Of a DNA stretch of 64,000 nt, positions 22,615-34,402 are shown in pieces. A model generated the notes under the pieces. The model saw only the letters and a program-made list of their open reading frames with translations, searched no databases and was not told where the DNA came from. Made by a program: the position numbers and the translations under genes. Every line of letters starts with the position of its first letter. Position 1 is the first letter of the stretch. This DNA comes from Moniliophthora roreri (lineage: Eukaryota > Basidiomycota > Agaricomycetes > Agaricales > Marasmiaceae), in contig LATX02000078.1 in the NCBI GenBank assembly GCA_001466705.2, positions 620,001 to 684,000 of the forward strand, given 5' to 3'.

Positions 22615-25600
22615 GCGATATATCATACATGTTGCAGATGTCTATTAATTCACTCGACTTTGCTCTTTTCTTGCCACTGGGATGCTGCGTTACGTCCTGC
22701 CGTGATTGTCGTCGTCCCATATTGGAATTCAGGCTCGGTGAGCAGTCTTCGTCGCTGTCGTGGATCCACTTCCTATCACCGATCTACTTGATGCAACGAC
22801 CTCTTCGGTGATAGCGGTTTGAGGTTTTATATTCTTCACTGCATGCACTTCTCGCAGAAGATGAATTAACCTACGCGTGGAAAGCAGGACGTGGATCAGT
22901 GAGCCAGATGCTTCTGTAGATGGATGTGCCGGTCGCTTTGACGCCATTAAGGAACCCTTTCACAGATTCAATTGCCTGGTCTCATCATGCTTCTACAGTG
23001 TGCGTGTTCCATTGCATAAAATCTCGCCGCTGAGAGTGAATAATGTCCCCCCCTTCCTGACGGACCGCGGATATGATGCGGGACCCGAAATTCGCTAGTG
23101 CTACTCATACAATAGCAATACCGATATGGGTGCGCATGGGCTCGAAGCTCTAGTGAGCTTTCTGAATAACAGTACGATCGAACAGAATTGGACTGTTGGA
23201 TGGATTTTTCCAGACGTCAGGAACGGTGAGAAGTACCGCGTTGAGCAAGATAGACAGATTGCTGTTCTGCGAGTTTTTCGGAGACGTCATATCCTGGATT
23301 CAAAGTCCAACCTCGATCAACCCGGCAACTGGATGAAACGTTATTACTTTGCTGGGCTCCGACCTTCTCGATCAGTCGCCATGTAAACACAGAACATTGG
23401 TTAGATCTGCAGGGGTTCCGGAAAACACCAAACTGCGAGCCCAAGGGCGTGGATCATTGACATTGACATTGAAACGATATACCGAAACATTTCACCTTTT
23501 CACTCATTTCCGACTTCAATTCATGGACCTTATCTATCTGCGCATGCATATTCATGGATTACCTCGTACTACCCCATTTTCTTCACTCCCATGTGACATC
23601 ATGAAACACCCATGAATATTCTCTGACGCTTCTTATCACACTGCACAGGACAGCACTAGTACTATTTCGTTTTCTCATACTACTCACTGGATAATCTGTC
23701 GATCTACAGAAACAACCAAGAATCTGGAGGCAAATGTGCTCCATATCTCCTATCTTGGATTTGATCTATGGAAGATATGACTGCGGGACGCGTCGCGTTA
23801 GGCACGTGAGTGCATTCGATCACTTTCCAAACGAACTCCCAGCGCCAAGGCATAGTCAGGCGCTATTTTTTTCGTCTCATAATTATCGGTTCAAGGAGGC
23901 AGCGGGCCGTCGGTCGGTCGGTTGGTTGCCCTCTTGGACAGAAACTTTAGTGAATGCTTGTATCTGAGACTCCTAATGAGCTATCCCTACATGAGACTAA
24001 GATGAGTATGTCATAGCGCGCGCTAGTTGGGCGTCAACTGTGAGTGCCAATGTAGCTTCATAAGAACCTATGGTCCTCTTACCTCCAGGACAGTCTGCAG
24101 ACAGCCCATAGCTCCTGAAAACCCAAATACATTGGGCAAAGGTGATATCTGCAAGATGGGGAGCAAGCCTTACTGCTTGTGTCACTCCTTCCATATGAAG
24201 TAAAAATGACACGTGGTGTTGTTGGTTCGCCCGAGGCCCTCTTAAAGGAAAATTATTTTTTTTCCGCCGTCCCCCATCCTCCTCTGTTGCTCTCAGCCGT
24301 CCTCGACCCTATGTCTTAAGAAGAAAGAAAAAAAAAAATCTCCATTACCCCCTTGAATCGGTTGGCTACAGATAATCTAGGTCCTATCTTAAAACTTCAA
24401 ACTCTGGGGCTGATCAAAATGCCGTCTAGCGCCTCCCCATTCCTCTCTCCTTACCAAGTCGACGATCATGAAACGTGTTGCCAATTACATAGTGGATACT
24501 GCAGTATGAGCGAGTATCCACGTCAAAACTTATCGACGGTGATGTCATCTACTCGCCATAATCTTCTAATCGCCGTGCGCTGATTACCAGTTGGCACAGG
24601 ATGCGACGTGGAATTGGGGTACTCTCCATGGCGAGTATGGTTATAAGTCGCTCATATCGAGGCTTTGGGATAGTGCGTTCCAGCAGCTCCCTGTTCTAAC
24701 GTCGGAAACACTTGCCCTTACAAAATGTCCGAGCACCCTTTGCCCTTCGGGTAGCTATCAGAGCGCCACCTTGACATCGCGTTTTCCTGTGGCCAATTTT
24801 GATCATGCAACGGTCGTGGCCATATCTCAGGCCTCAGGCCTCAGTGCCAGCTAGTCTAGCTGTCGACCTTTGTCTCGCAACGATGCTCTTCTGTGTCGTT
24901 TGGGGAAGTTTTGGACTCTGTTCATAATTCGCAGTCCTCTACTCTCCCCTCGCATTATACACGCGAAAAGATGGCACTCAGGAGGCTGTAGGCCATCACC
25001 ATAAGGCCGTCAGCTGAGGCAGTACGTGCTACTGTTGTGTAATTGCTATTCAATGCTCACTAAAATTCGCGTATGGCCGACCCTTGAAGAGAGTTCAAGG
25101 CATGCTGTGATGGCCGTTTGTACTGTTGCGTGTTCCACGCGCTGCGACGGGGATCAATTGTTTAGCTGACGGAGTCATCTCAATACAACCTTGAAGGACA
25201 CAAGTATGGTCTAGGACTTTTCCTAGACGAAACTATATTTCGCTCTCGTCTCATGAACGATCGTCACAAACACCGCGGCGAAGAGTCTTGCTCGGTTAAG
25301 CATGAACGGTTCTTTGTCTCTAATTTGGGTCTTTCTGAAGGAAGACGGAGCATTTGTCAGGAAACATGAAGCATACAGATCACAGGAATGGCTTTTTCTT
25401 GACCCACATGCAGAACCGGCCCTGAACGTTGTGGTCAGTCGAATGCTTCTATTACTGCTGCCATTCGTTCCTCACCCCCATTCATGTTAGGTGTATCTTA
25501 TGAAACAGTGACAGAGAAGTTTACAAAGTACTGGTTCTCCTGCCTTTTTCCGAGCAGCCACAGTCTTTTCCTTGCGGATCGTACCTTCATGATTTCCAGA

Positions 25601-26699
25601 ATGGCCTTAAATATGATTACCTATGGTTCATGAACGTCGCACAAAGCTATTGTACAGCTGTGCAACGCCTGTCGAATCATATCAGACCATACACACTCTA
25701 TGCTAGGCCGCGTGTGACTTGAAGGGCATCCTGAAAGCTTCTTGACGCGAGCTCACCAAAATGGAACAGGCTAGCTGGTCCCTGATAGATCGAAATACTG
25801 GGCACGCGCGTCGTCTCACTGTTTACATATCTCCTCCGACTCCAATTCGAGAAACCACGCCTTTCGATCGCCTACCCAAACTCGTGCCACAGCGATAGCT
25901 CGCGCCTGAATTGAACTTTAGTATATCCTTGCCACCTCAAAAGTTTCACCTGACCGCCAAGAATCTATTTCCTTCGCGTACTTACTCTCGATCGAGACAG
26001 GTCTCTTGATAGTGTATAGGTCAGGGCTCAGTACGTAGCGCCTGCATTGAAAACCTTGTCCTAGCACCGAGTCAGGTATATTAGTTTCTTCTGGATTGGT
26101 TTGGTACAGCAGGACTGAAATAGTTTTAGTTGATAACTATCTTTTGGAATTTACCGGACCGCAGCAACTCAAACCACAATTTCTTAATTATATTTCTGGA
26201 ATCGATCGCTTTTTCGCTTGTTTTTTTTAGCGGTCGCCTTCTCATTCAGGTTCTTTTTTGGGAAAGCAAAAGTGGTTGTATAGTTCGACGGACGGAGCTT
26301 GAAAGTACAGGTGGAGAGTAGAGAAAGAACTCGCATGGGGACAGAGTACACCCAGTATGAAAACCCAAAGAAAAAAAAAAAAAAAGTCGTCAAAACCCAA
26401 GCAACGAGTCAAAAATCCCAACTATCGACAAAAGAAAGATGCCTAAAATCCCGCAATGAATGAGTCATAAGAGTCGAAAAAAGTGCGTCAAGATGAAAGA
26501 AGAGCGGAACAGCAAAAAAAAAAAAAAGAAAAACAGTAGCAACGATGAAAAAAGAAGCATCAAGCAAAGCCTTCATCGGTACTACACTAATATTTTCAGG
26601 TTTCAGCCAACTGCGATGAGACTACGAGGAACTGAGGGAGAAGGACCAGGAAGGGCGCGAAACTAGATTGACGGATCAAAACGTCAGTCAACACGCGAA
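22615..26699. other. 4.1 kb gene-poor region
   Basis: Only short, unrecognised open stretches on both strands. The right part (24.2-26.6 kb) has several A/T tracts (near 24320, 26370 and 26515). No terminal repeats, reverse transcriptase or transposase pieces were recognised, and no tRNA. It probably contains regulatory sequence and decayed DNA. Confidence 0.4.
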
Positions 26700-28264
26700 T
26701 CAGTTAGGAGAATGCTTGACCTGCGAAGGATGATATGGGTAAGCTCCGACTTCAGCAAAAGAGTTCCGGTCCTCGTACCACTGGCCATCCATGTTATCAT
26801 CATCAACGGTCGATGGAGTCACCGGTGGTAGTGGAATGGGCAGTGTTTGGGTGGGGCGCCGAATCGCCGGATCATCTTCTAGCTCGTCAGAATCAGAGTC
26901 CGACTCTTCTCCGTCTTCAGAGATTGATCTTAATGTAGTCACGTTATTCCGATCAAGAAGACTGGTAGGCATCCACTTGAGTTTGGCAGGAAGGCTGCTC
27001 AATGGGTGTCCCTCCGAGTCAGGAACTACGGGAGCGTCAAAGTTGACCACGTAGTCGGGGCTACTGGGCATGAACGATTCAGGGGTAACACCGTGGGTCC
27101 GAAGATGTCGCTTAGCATTGGAACGAACTGTAAATGACCTGTTACAGCCCGGAAAGGTGCAAGGGAATGCTATAACCTCGTGTCTAGATTGTTTCGTTGG
27201 AGGAGAGATTGGAATGATCACTTACGCTTGACATTGTTGTGAGTATTCATATGCGTCTTAAGGCCGCTAGGACTTGGAAATCATAAGCGGTTTTTCCTTT
27301 GAAAGGGAGATGGAATAGGCGCTTACCGCGGAAAGAGTTTGTGGCAAATCTCGCAAGCATGCATCTTGGACTTCTTTTTCTTCTTAGCTATCCCAACGGT
27401 CTGACCCACGCCCATGTCATCGGACCCGTAATCGGTTTTGATTGGAGTCTCGATGCCAGAAGTTAGACCACTTTCATCTAATGCGCGATCAAGACTTGTA
27501 GTGGTGGTGGGAAGGACATGAGCGGTTTGCTCGTGCATGATATGCTGAGGATATACAGCATCAGAGGCGCCACCTGATGATTGTTGAACAGAGAACCACT
27601 CGGATCCTTCCCTCATGGCAATGGAAGCCGCAGTGACGGTGGTTGCAGGCACATTCTCAGGGCTGCGGCTGCGCTGCAAATCCGTCGATTCGTACGAGAG
27701 AACGATATGATTGTGATAATGACGGTACGGCCAGGAAGATACTGGGTCCGGTAAGGTCTCGGGTGCTGGATTCACGTAGTGATGGATGGTTCCTCGAGCG
27801 TAAATGTCGCTCGATCCCGGCTCCGGCGCCCACAATACCGCGTTCTCTACTGGCACATACATTGGAACCTGTGCCCCAAACCGTGAAGGAAACTCGCGTC
27901 GCGAGGAAGAGAAATCACTTGTTCGGGAAGAATTCGGTGATCCGCCAGCAACGCAGTCTAAATCGTCATTTGCATGGGGCGCGTGCTGAGCTGAATATCC
28001 GTCTGAAGATGATTCGCATTGGAGAACTGTTCGTTGGGATGATTCCGGGTATTGAATGTGGGATTCTTGAAACTCGTTTTGGGAGCCTGCGAACCTGTCT
28101 TGAGCATGCATGGAAGGCTCGTACATGAGATGCATGTCGGCATGGACGAGTGGAGTAGGATAGGATCGTTCTTCGGCTTGAGAAAAGTTGTTGAGAAGGC
28201 CGAAACGTTCTTCTCCGCCCCAAGTTTCGTGGAATTCAGCTTCGGTCGTGAATCTAGGTTGCAT
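26700..28264 (-). CDS. C2H2 zinc-finger transcription factor (two fingers)
   Basis: Probable DNA-binding regulator. Start chosen at the ATG at 28264 (MQPRF); further upstream the frame stays open but offers no better ATG. A long disordered N-terminal region rich in Ser, Pro, Glu and His is followed by a basic patch (AKKKKKSKM) and two adjacent C2H2 fingers. Finger one is HACEICHKLFPR joined over an intron to PSGLKTHMNTH. Finger two is FPCTFPGCNRSFTVRSNAKRHLRTHG, joined over a second intron. The spacing matches the TFIIIA-type two-finger proteins common in basidiomycetes. A C-terminal acidic stretch (DGEESDSDSDELEDD) could be an activation region. Three exons. The target genes are unknown. Confidence 0.9.
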
Positions 28265-29281
28265 GGAGGGCGAGCAGTGGGAAACGAGCAGAAGGCTAGC
28301 TTTGTAAAAGTTAGGGCACCTCGAATTGTCGAGTTGGTAAATCGCGCACCTAACTCGAATGTCAAAGGCTTTCTCGTCTGTGCCCAACTTCCCAGACCTC
28401 TAAGGAAGTTCTTTGGGACGAGGGAGCTGGGCAAAAGCAAGGTCTCTTTTGAACTTGGATTTGAATCTCGCAGTCCTAGTTGTCTAGATAATCCTTCAAC
28501 AGCAGTGACACGGACATGGGGGTGAAGCGAATAAGTTTGGCTCAGTCAAGTGCAAAGTAAAGGGAGAACTAGTAAAAAGGTTAGATCGATTAAAAATGAA
28601 AAGGAAGAACTTCGAATTGAATGACAATTATCCCCGCAGGTTGCAACTCCGCTGACTGTCACTACTACACAGATAGTCAACTCACACCCAAATTCGCGAC
28701 ACGAAAAAAAACCTAGAAATACCTACTACCTAAATATTTATATTCCTGTCTTCGGAAATGTTATTACTTACAACAACAAAGTTATGCAGTTACCACTAAT
28801 AGCCAGGCATTGCCTCGGCCAAAACTAGACACCTCGTGGCGTTAAGTAAGAATCCGCGGGTGTCCTCAAATAGGCGATCGACCAAGCCTCGATACCTTAG
28901 CCTTGGAAGCTTCTCAAAGTGAAGTAGGGTCCCAGATTGCCTGAAAGGGATCGAATTGAGTCATGAACAGATGTCACAGAAAAAAGTCTTTACGCACCCA
29001 CATGTTTTATTGCGTATAACGCCCATTGCATTGACGGCTCCGCCTACACGATCTAAGAAGGCTGAGGGAGGAGGAGCAGAACGGTCCGGTGATGCGGTTG
29101 TAGGACAAGAGGATACAACGAGTCAATCTGCAGTCATGTTGAAATTTATAAGAAATAACAATAGCACAACAATGCAAAAACAGAACGTAGAACTAATTTC
29201 CGGATTCAGATGAAAGAATGAAAATGGGAAAAGAAAACCAGGTAAACGGTTCATAATCTACAACGTGACGAAGGAGATTCA
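28265..29281. other. intergenic between the zinc-finger gene and EXO1
   Basis: This holds the upstream region of the minus-strand zinc-finger gene and the 3' flank of EXO1. No recognised gene. A minus-strand 5' untranslated exon for the zinc-finger gene is possible. Confidence 0.4.
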
Positions 29282-31971
29282 TCAGAGGACAAACCGAAAG
29301 CTTTCGAGGCGCGACTTTGCGTGTGAATCTTTTTCTGGGTGCCCCATTGTTGCAGGCTGCAGTTCTAGGCTACCCGTACTTTGGGTTTTCACAGTCTTCG
29401 TCTCCTCGATAAAGGTCAGACTCCTTCTTCCCTTCAATGCTCGCCTCGAGGAACCGTCGTTGCACGAGATGGCTTTTGAGGAGCCGTCAATTGACTGGTG
29501 ATAAGGGTTACCACGAGACAATGTACGTCGCTGAGTTTGTGCTCCAAACTTATGCCTGCCGACAGGCGTCACGTTCGTTTCAGATCTCCGTAAAAAAACC
29601 GATGAACCCTGCCCAGTCCCGGAAGAATCGTATGACCACACACTCCGCCATCCTGCTGCAACAGCTGCATTTCTTCGAGCAAGCGACTTGTCCTCGTTCT
29701 CTTCTTCCGATTCGTCCAAATCCTCTTCGCTCTCAACCACTGCGATAGAAGCGGTGAGATCTCGATCCACTTCCGCGAGTTGGTCGGGAGTGAGAGGTGA
29801 AGGAGTCGGAGATGAAGTCGTTTCGTCACCAGAGCCGTCAATTTCACTGTTGACCTCATCCCCGAACGAATCCTTCATATTGAATGTTCCCAATGTTCCT
29901 GATCGCTCGATTTCCGGTGTCGATTCAACAAGCACCTTGCCTCTCGATCTACCAGTCGGAGGTATGGCGTAGCACGTTCGACCATGGGATCGAGGGGGAC
30001 TGGAAACGGCTTCGGGACCGAAATCAAGTGCATCGAGAGACGTTCTTCGAGATAGAGGTGCTGTTCGGGGTCTTGGTGGTGAGGAAAGGTCTTGGATTTC
30101 TCGGGAGCATGAAGGCGTCGGAGAAAGATATCCATCCTCCTGCTCCACCTCCACCTCTTCAACGTCAAAGTCGATGTCCGAATGACCTTGTGCTATCAGG
30201 GAACCTCCTTCTCCTTCCTCCGAGTCATCTATAACAATGTGTTCATTCTCCTTCTCATTAAGCCGTGATGACCCGGCTACAGGTGTCTCGCTGTCATGCT
30301 GAAATAGAGTGGCCCTTTGGTCATCTCTCTTCATTCCCGTCATTCCCGAGGTGCCGAAAAACCTCGAAGCTGTATGAGGCAGCTTCGTCGGCTTCGTCGG
30401 CGATGTCATTCGTTTCTTCTTCCTCGCAGCCATGTCTCGATCTTGTACTTCGGTGAGGGTTCGCTTTCCACTGTCTTTTCCGGCGACCATAGTTCCGGGC
30501 GTGATTTTCGGTCGAATGATGGACGGAGATTTCGGAATTGGTGGAATCTTTGCATTCGGTCCTAACGGAGAGAGAGTAAACGTTAGAAATACACGACATG
30601 GACAAACGTGAAGATTCAAAGAGCGCGACCTGAAGCATCACTTACCGAAAAAGCTAAGGATACCTTCAACAGCAGGCTGGCCGCGCGCCTTCCCTTTCCC
30701 TTTCGGTGAACGATTGGCCTGTTTGGTAGCTACAGGAAGCTCCTGGAGGATACGTGAACGAGGTGCAAATCCAGGATTCATGTCTTCCATGGCTACACGG
30801 GTAACAGGATCTCTGTCACCCATGGCGATCGCCTTTGCAAGTGATGGATCTATGTCGCTTTAGAAGGGTTAGCATACGCCAATCTGAATGGCTTGAGCTC
30901 ACCTGCCAACGAAAGCATCGACAACATCATCCCAGTCTTCATCGTCAGGTAAATCATTCAGGTGAACGAGTCGCTCTAAACCAGGATGATAGACTCTCTG
31001 ATGTAAGAAGCATTTATCGGCTAGTCGAAAATTCTTCATGTATCCCTTCGGAACCGACTTCTTTCCTTCAAATCCGATTGCTCGAACCACCTGCTCAGGT
31101 GTCTTCCATCTCCTCAACATCGTGTAAGCCGTCTTGAGTCCGACCCCAGGAATACTCGGAAGGTAGTCGCAGCCACTGAGTATGGCCATTTCCCTAAACT
31201 GCTTCGCAGACCAACCAAGAAGGGATATCGAGTTCGCGTCCCCCGATGCAGTTACCGAGGCGAAGTTGTCTATCGAGATGGACACCACTGTCCTCGCGAC
31301 TGTGTCCAGTTTGAAAAGTACATTCTTGCATCCGAATACAAGGAGATCTGAATCTTCTGTGAGGATTGCAGAAACGAGGCCAAGCTTCTCGAGGAAGGCA
31401 AGCTGAGCGTCGGCTTCATACGGTGCGACAATGTACTTGACTCCTTCGGCACGGAGAGCCTTTCCAAAAGAAAAAGAATGAGAACAACTCGATAAACAGA
31501 GGAGCAAAAACGCACTTTTATAAACTGAAACGCCATTTGAGGCGTTACATCAACGCACTTGGTATAATACTCCCTAGCCTGACTATGCTTGCCTTGTGAA
31601 GCCAATGCATGCCCTCGCGCAATGTTCTCCTCTCGCTTCTTCTTTCGCTCTATCTCAGTTCCTTGTTTTGCAGGAAGAGGGCCACCATCAAAGATGATAT
31701 ATGGCTCGATTCCATGATGTCGCAGTAGCCTGACTCGCTCCATCGCATAGTTGACATACCTGAATCAAATTTTTCAATTCAACGACTTGTTCAAAATGAC
31801 GGAAACTCACTTGATTGTTGGCTTATGTGTTGCAAGCTCTGTAGCACAAGCATATACGCCCTTGTGTAACCAAACGTACGCGTCCACCGCAATAGTCTGT
31901 CCGCTGTACTCTGAGAGATGCTTGGTGACTTGTATTGACTTGAGAGCCGGAAGAAGGCCTGAAATTCCCAT
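29282..31971 (-). CDS. EXO1: exonuclease 1 (Rad2/XPG family)
   Basis: 5'-to-3' double-strand DNA exonuclease and flap endonuclease of mismatch repair and end resection, acting in the nucleus. Five exons (31971-31811, 31759-31516, 31459-30903, 30857-30646, 30561-29282) sum to 818 codons, giving 817 residues. The N domain starts MGISGLLPALKSI and continues AVDAYVWLHKGVYACA and YIIFDGGPLPAKQGTE. The I domain shows IVAPYEADAQLAFLEK and ILTEDSDLLVFG with the metal-binding acidic residues, then the helix-hairpin-helix GCDYLPSIPGVGLKTAYTMLR. The C-terminal half is disordered and Ser/Glu rich, as in other Exo1 proteins where it binds mismatch-repair partners. ILSFFG and SRFFGTSG could be PCNA- or partner-binding elements. 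It is divergent from the MFS gene, with 318 bp between starts. Confidence 0.96.
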
Positions 31972-32214
31972 CTTCAGCTACCTCCTCGACTTGAGAAACG
32001 AGTGGCGTTGGGTCATGGAAAGAGAGGAAAGTAAACGCAGTGGCCAGCACAGACCAGAACAAGAGACGCGACGGTCACGCTCACTTTGGGTTCCGTTACA
32101 CGTCAGTCACACGAGAATTTTTCCCAAAAAGTTTCTTCGCAAGTAAGCCGATTTTAGTCAGGTTTTGTGCGTAATGGCGGTTGAATTCCGTACTATTTTT
32201 AGTAAAGATTCTGG

Positions 32215-32220
32215 TATAAA
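32215..32220 (+). promoter_or_regulatory. TATA element of the MFS transporter gene
   Basis: TATAAA lies 75 bp before the ATG at 32290 and only 24 bp before an upstream in-frame ATG at 32239. This spacing favours 32290 as the start, because transcription would begin near or after 32239. Confidence 0.5.
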
Positions 32221-32289
32221 GAACGCGGGTGCAATTTCATGCCTTGTCCCACCATCTCTCACCATTGTGGCACCTTATGCGCCTTTGAG

Positions 32290-34402
32290 ATGCAGAAACA
32301 TTCAACCACACCAGCCACATCAGATCAAAATAGCGGAAACAATGCCCAGGACGTCGCTGAGAGAGGAGAGAGTAGAATAAAATCACCAGAAACCAAACGC
32401 CCATATAGCATCTACACGAAACGAGAAAAATGGGTCTTGGTTATCATGATCGCCTCTTCAGGCCTGTTCAGGCAAGTTGAAAACCATATATAGTTCTTAA
32501 AAAAAAACAATGGAAATTGATTAAAATTTGTAGTCCTCTTACGGCCAACGTCTATTTCCCTGCCATACCGACTCTAGCAAGAGTCTTCAATAAATCCGTC
32601 GAACTGATCAATCTCACGGTTCGTGGTATCTTTTTACTGGCCAGACGACGAACAGCGAATGACAATGAGTTATAAATATAGGTCACTATGTACATGGTCT
32701 TTCAAGGAATATGTAAGTATACAGCATTTCCCCTTGAATCGTGTACTAAGATAACGCAGCCCCGATGCTGTTCGGCACACTCGCCGACAATGTTGGAAGG
32801 AGATTGATTTACGCGACCTGCCTTTTGATTTTATGTCTGTCCTGCGTGGGGTTGGCTTTAGTTCCTACCAACGCCTACTGGTTATTGCTTTTGCTTCGTT
32901 GTATCCAATCAGCTGGTTCTGCCAGTACTATAGCATTAGGTACTACAACCCACTTGAATATTGTCCTCTTGACTGTAGTTGACGGAGATATTTCTGAAGG
33001 TGCCGGCGTCATCGGTGATATAGCCGATGCCTCGGAGCGGGGCGGATTTTATGGAATATTTCAATCAGGCCCCCTTCTCGGACCTTCAATAGGTGGGGGT
33101 CTGGCCGCCAACGCCGTGCATATATTTATCTATCTATCTATAGGACCCGTTATCGGAGGTCTGCTGGCGGGAAGCCTAGGATGGAGGTTTGTAATAATGT
33201 CACGTTCTGGAGAAAGCATTGAACTGAATGCCCATGCAGGTCCATTTTCTGGTTTTTGTGCATTTCGTCTGGAGTAGCTTTCATTCTGATAATACTGTAC
33301 GTCTCAAGCTTGATACCTCAAGATAAAGCTGATGGAGGATGTTTTTTCTACGTAGATTCCTTCCGGAGACACTGAGGGCAATCGTCGGTGACGGAAGCAT
33401 CCAGCCTCCCATCTATCTTCGTCCCGTCATACCCATCCTTGGACGCAGGAAAAAGCAGACTGCAGGTGCGGCTCAAGACCAGGCCCTTCCTCCGAAAAAA
33501 GCATTCAAGAATCCCTTCGCCTTACTGAAGCATTTGGACATCACCGTTCTCCTGATTTTCAATGGTTGGATTGTAGCAGTCTATTATGCTGTGACGGCAA
33601 CGATATCTACGGTATTCGCTAGTGCATATCCCCTTCTTAACGAGACGGATATTGGCTTGTGTTTTCTATCTATTGGAGGTGGTATGCTTGCTGGAAGTGT
33701 GTTGAGCGGTCAATTCCTGGATTCCGAATATCGCCGTTTTCTTAGGAAGATGTATCCGAACCTAGATTCCAAGGAAGCAAAAGAAAGCGTAAGGAAGGAT
33801 GAAAGATTCCCGATAGAAGAGGTAACCTCGTTTTTTTCCTAGTGTGATACAAGGCACTCACTCTTTCGACTCACTTTCGACTCACACCAGGCCCGGCTGA
33901 GGTTCCTTCCAGCTGTAATGATAGTTTACGTTGGTTGCATTCTCGGATATGGCTGGTGCATCGAGGAACAGGTCCATATTGCAGTTCCTCTGGTTCTTCA
34001 CTTTTTTAGTACGTGTCCATTTTTTGTTGCTGACAATGCCCTGAATCTAGTCATTTTCATCTAGTTGGATTTACCGCAATCTTCTCCGCAACTTGCGCTA
34101 GTACACTCTGTATCGACTACGTGCCTGAGCAAAGTTCTTCCGTCACGGCTTGTGTATGCATCCAGCTAGTCCGCCGATGAACCACTCCTAACACTTCCCC
34201 ATACTAGAACAACCTTATTCGCGGAAGTCTAGGCGCCATGCTAGTGGCTGTCATCGACTTGATGATCAGACGCTTAACTGTCGGGTGGGCATTCGTCCTA
34301 CTTGGATGTTTGTGCGCCGTGATGACGCCGTGCGTCTATGCCGTGATCAGGCTTGGGCCTCACTTTCGTGCCAAGCGTCGAGCACAACGAGAGAAGCAGT
34401 AG
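32290..34402 (+). CDS. MFS transporter, DHA1 drug:H+ antiporter type (Qdr/Aqr-like)
   Basis: Twelve-span major facilitator pump of the plasma membrane, related to yeast multidrug and polyamine/quinidine exporters. Recognisable elements are SPLTANVYFPAIPTL in helix 1, the A-loop signature GTLADNVGRRLIYA, LLLRCIQSAGSAS in helix 4, and the antiporter motif C region GPLLGPSIGPVIGGLLAGSLGWR in helix 5, obtained by splicing out 33091-33143 or so. A central loop rich in Lys and Pro follows, then the C-terminal six helices with GGMLAGSVLSGQFLD. The first intron (32472-32533) starts with GC rather than GT; only this choice restores the helix 1 motif. The start at 32290 is preferred from the TATA position. 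The substrate is unknown; it could be a toxic metabolite or an organic acid. Confidence 0.9.

Noticed and set aside
26460..26666. Lys-rich 68-codon open frame.
   Set aside because: It results from poly-A tracts and has no other coding sign.
33091..33143. Extra residues in MFS helix 5 if the frame is read straight through.
   Set aside because: The segment has GT and AG ends and its removal restores the conserved antiporter motif, so it is an intron.
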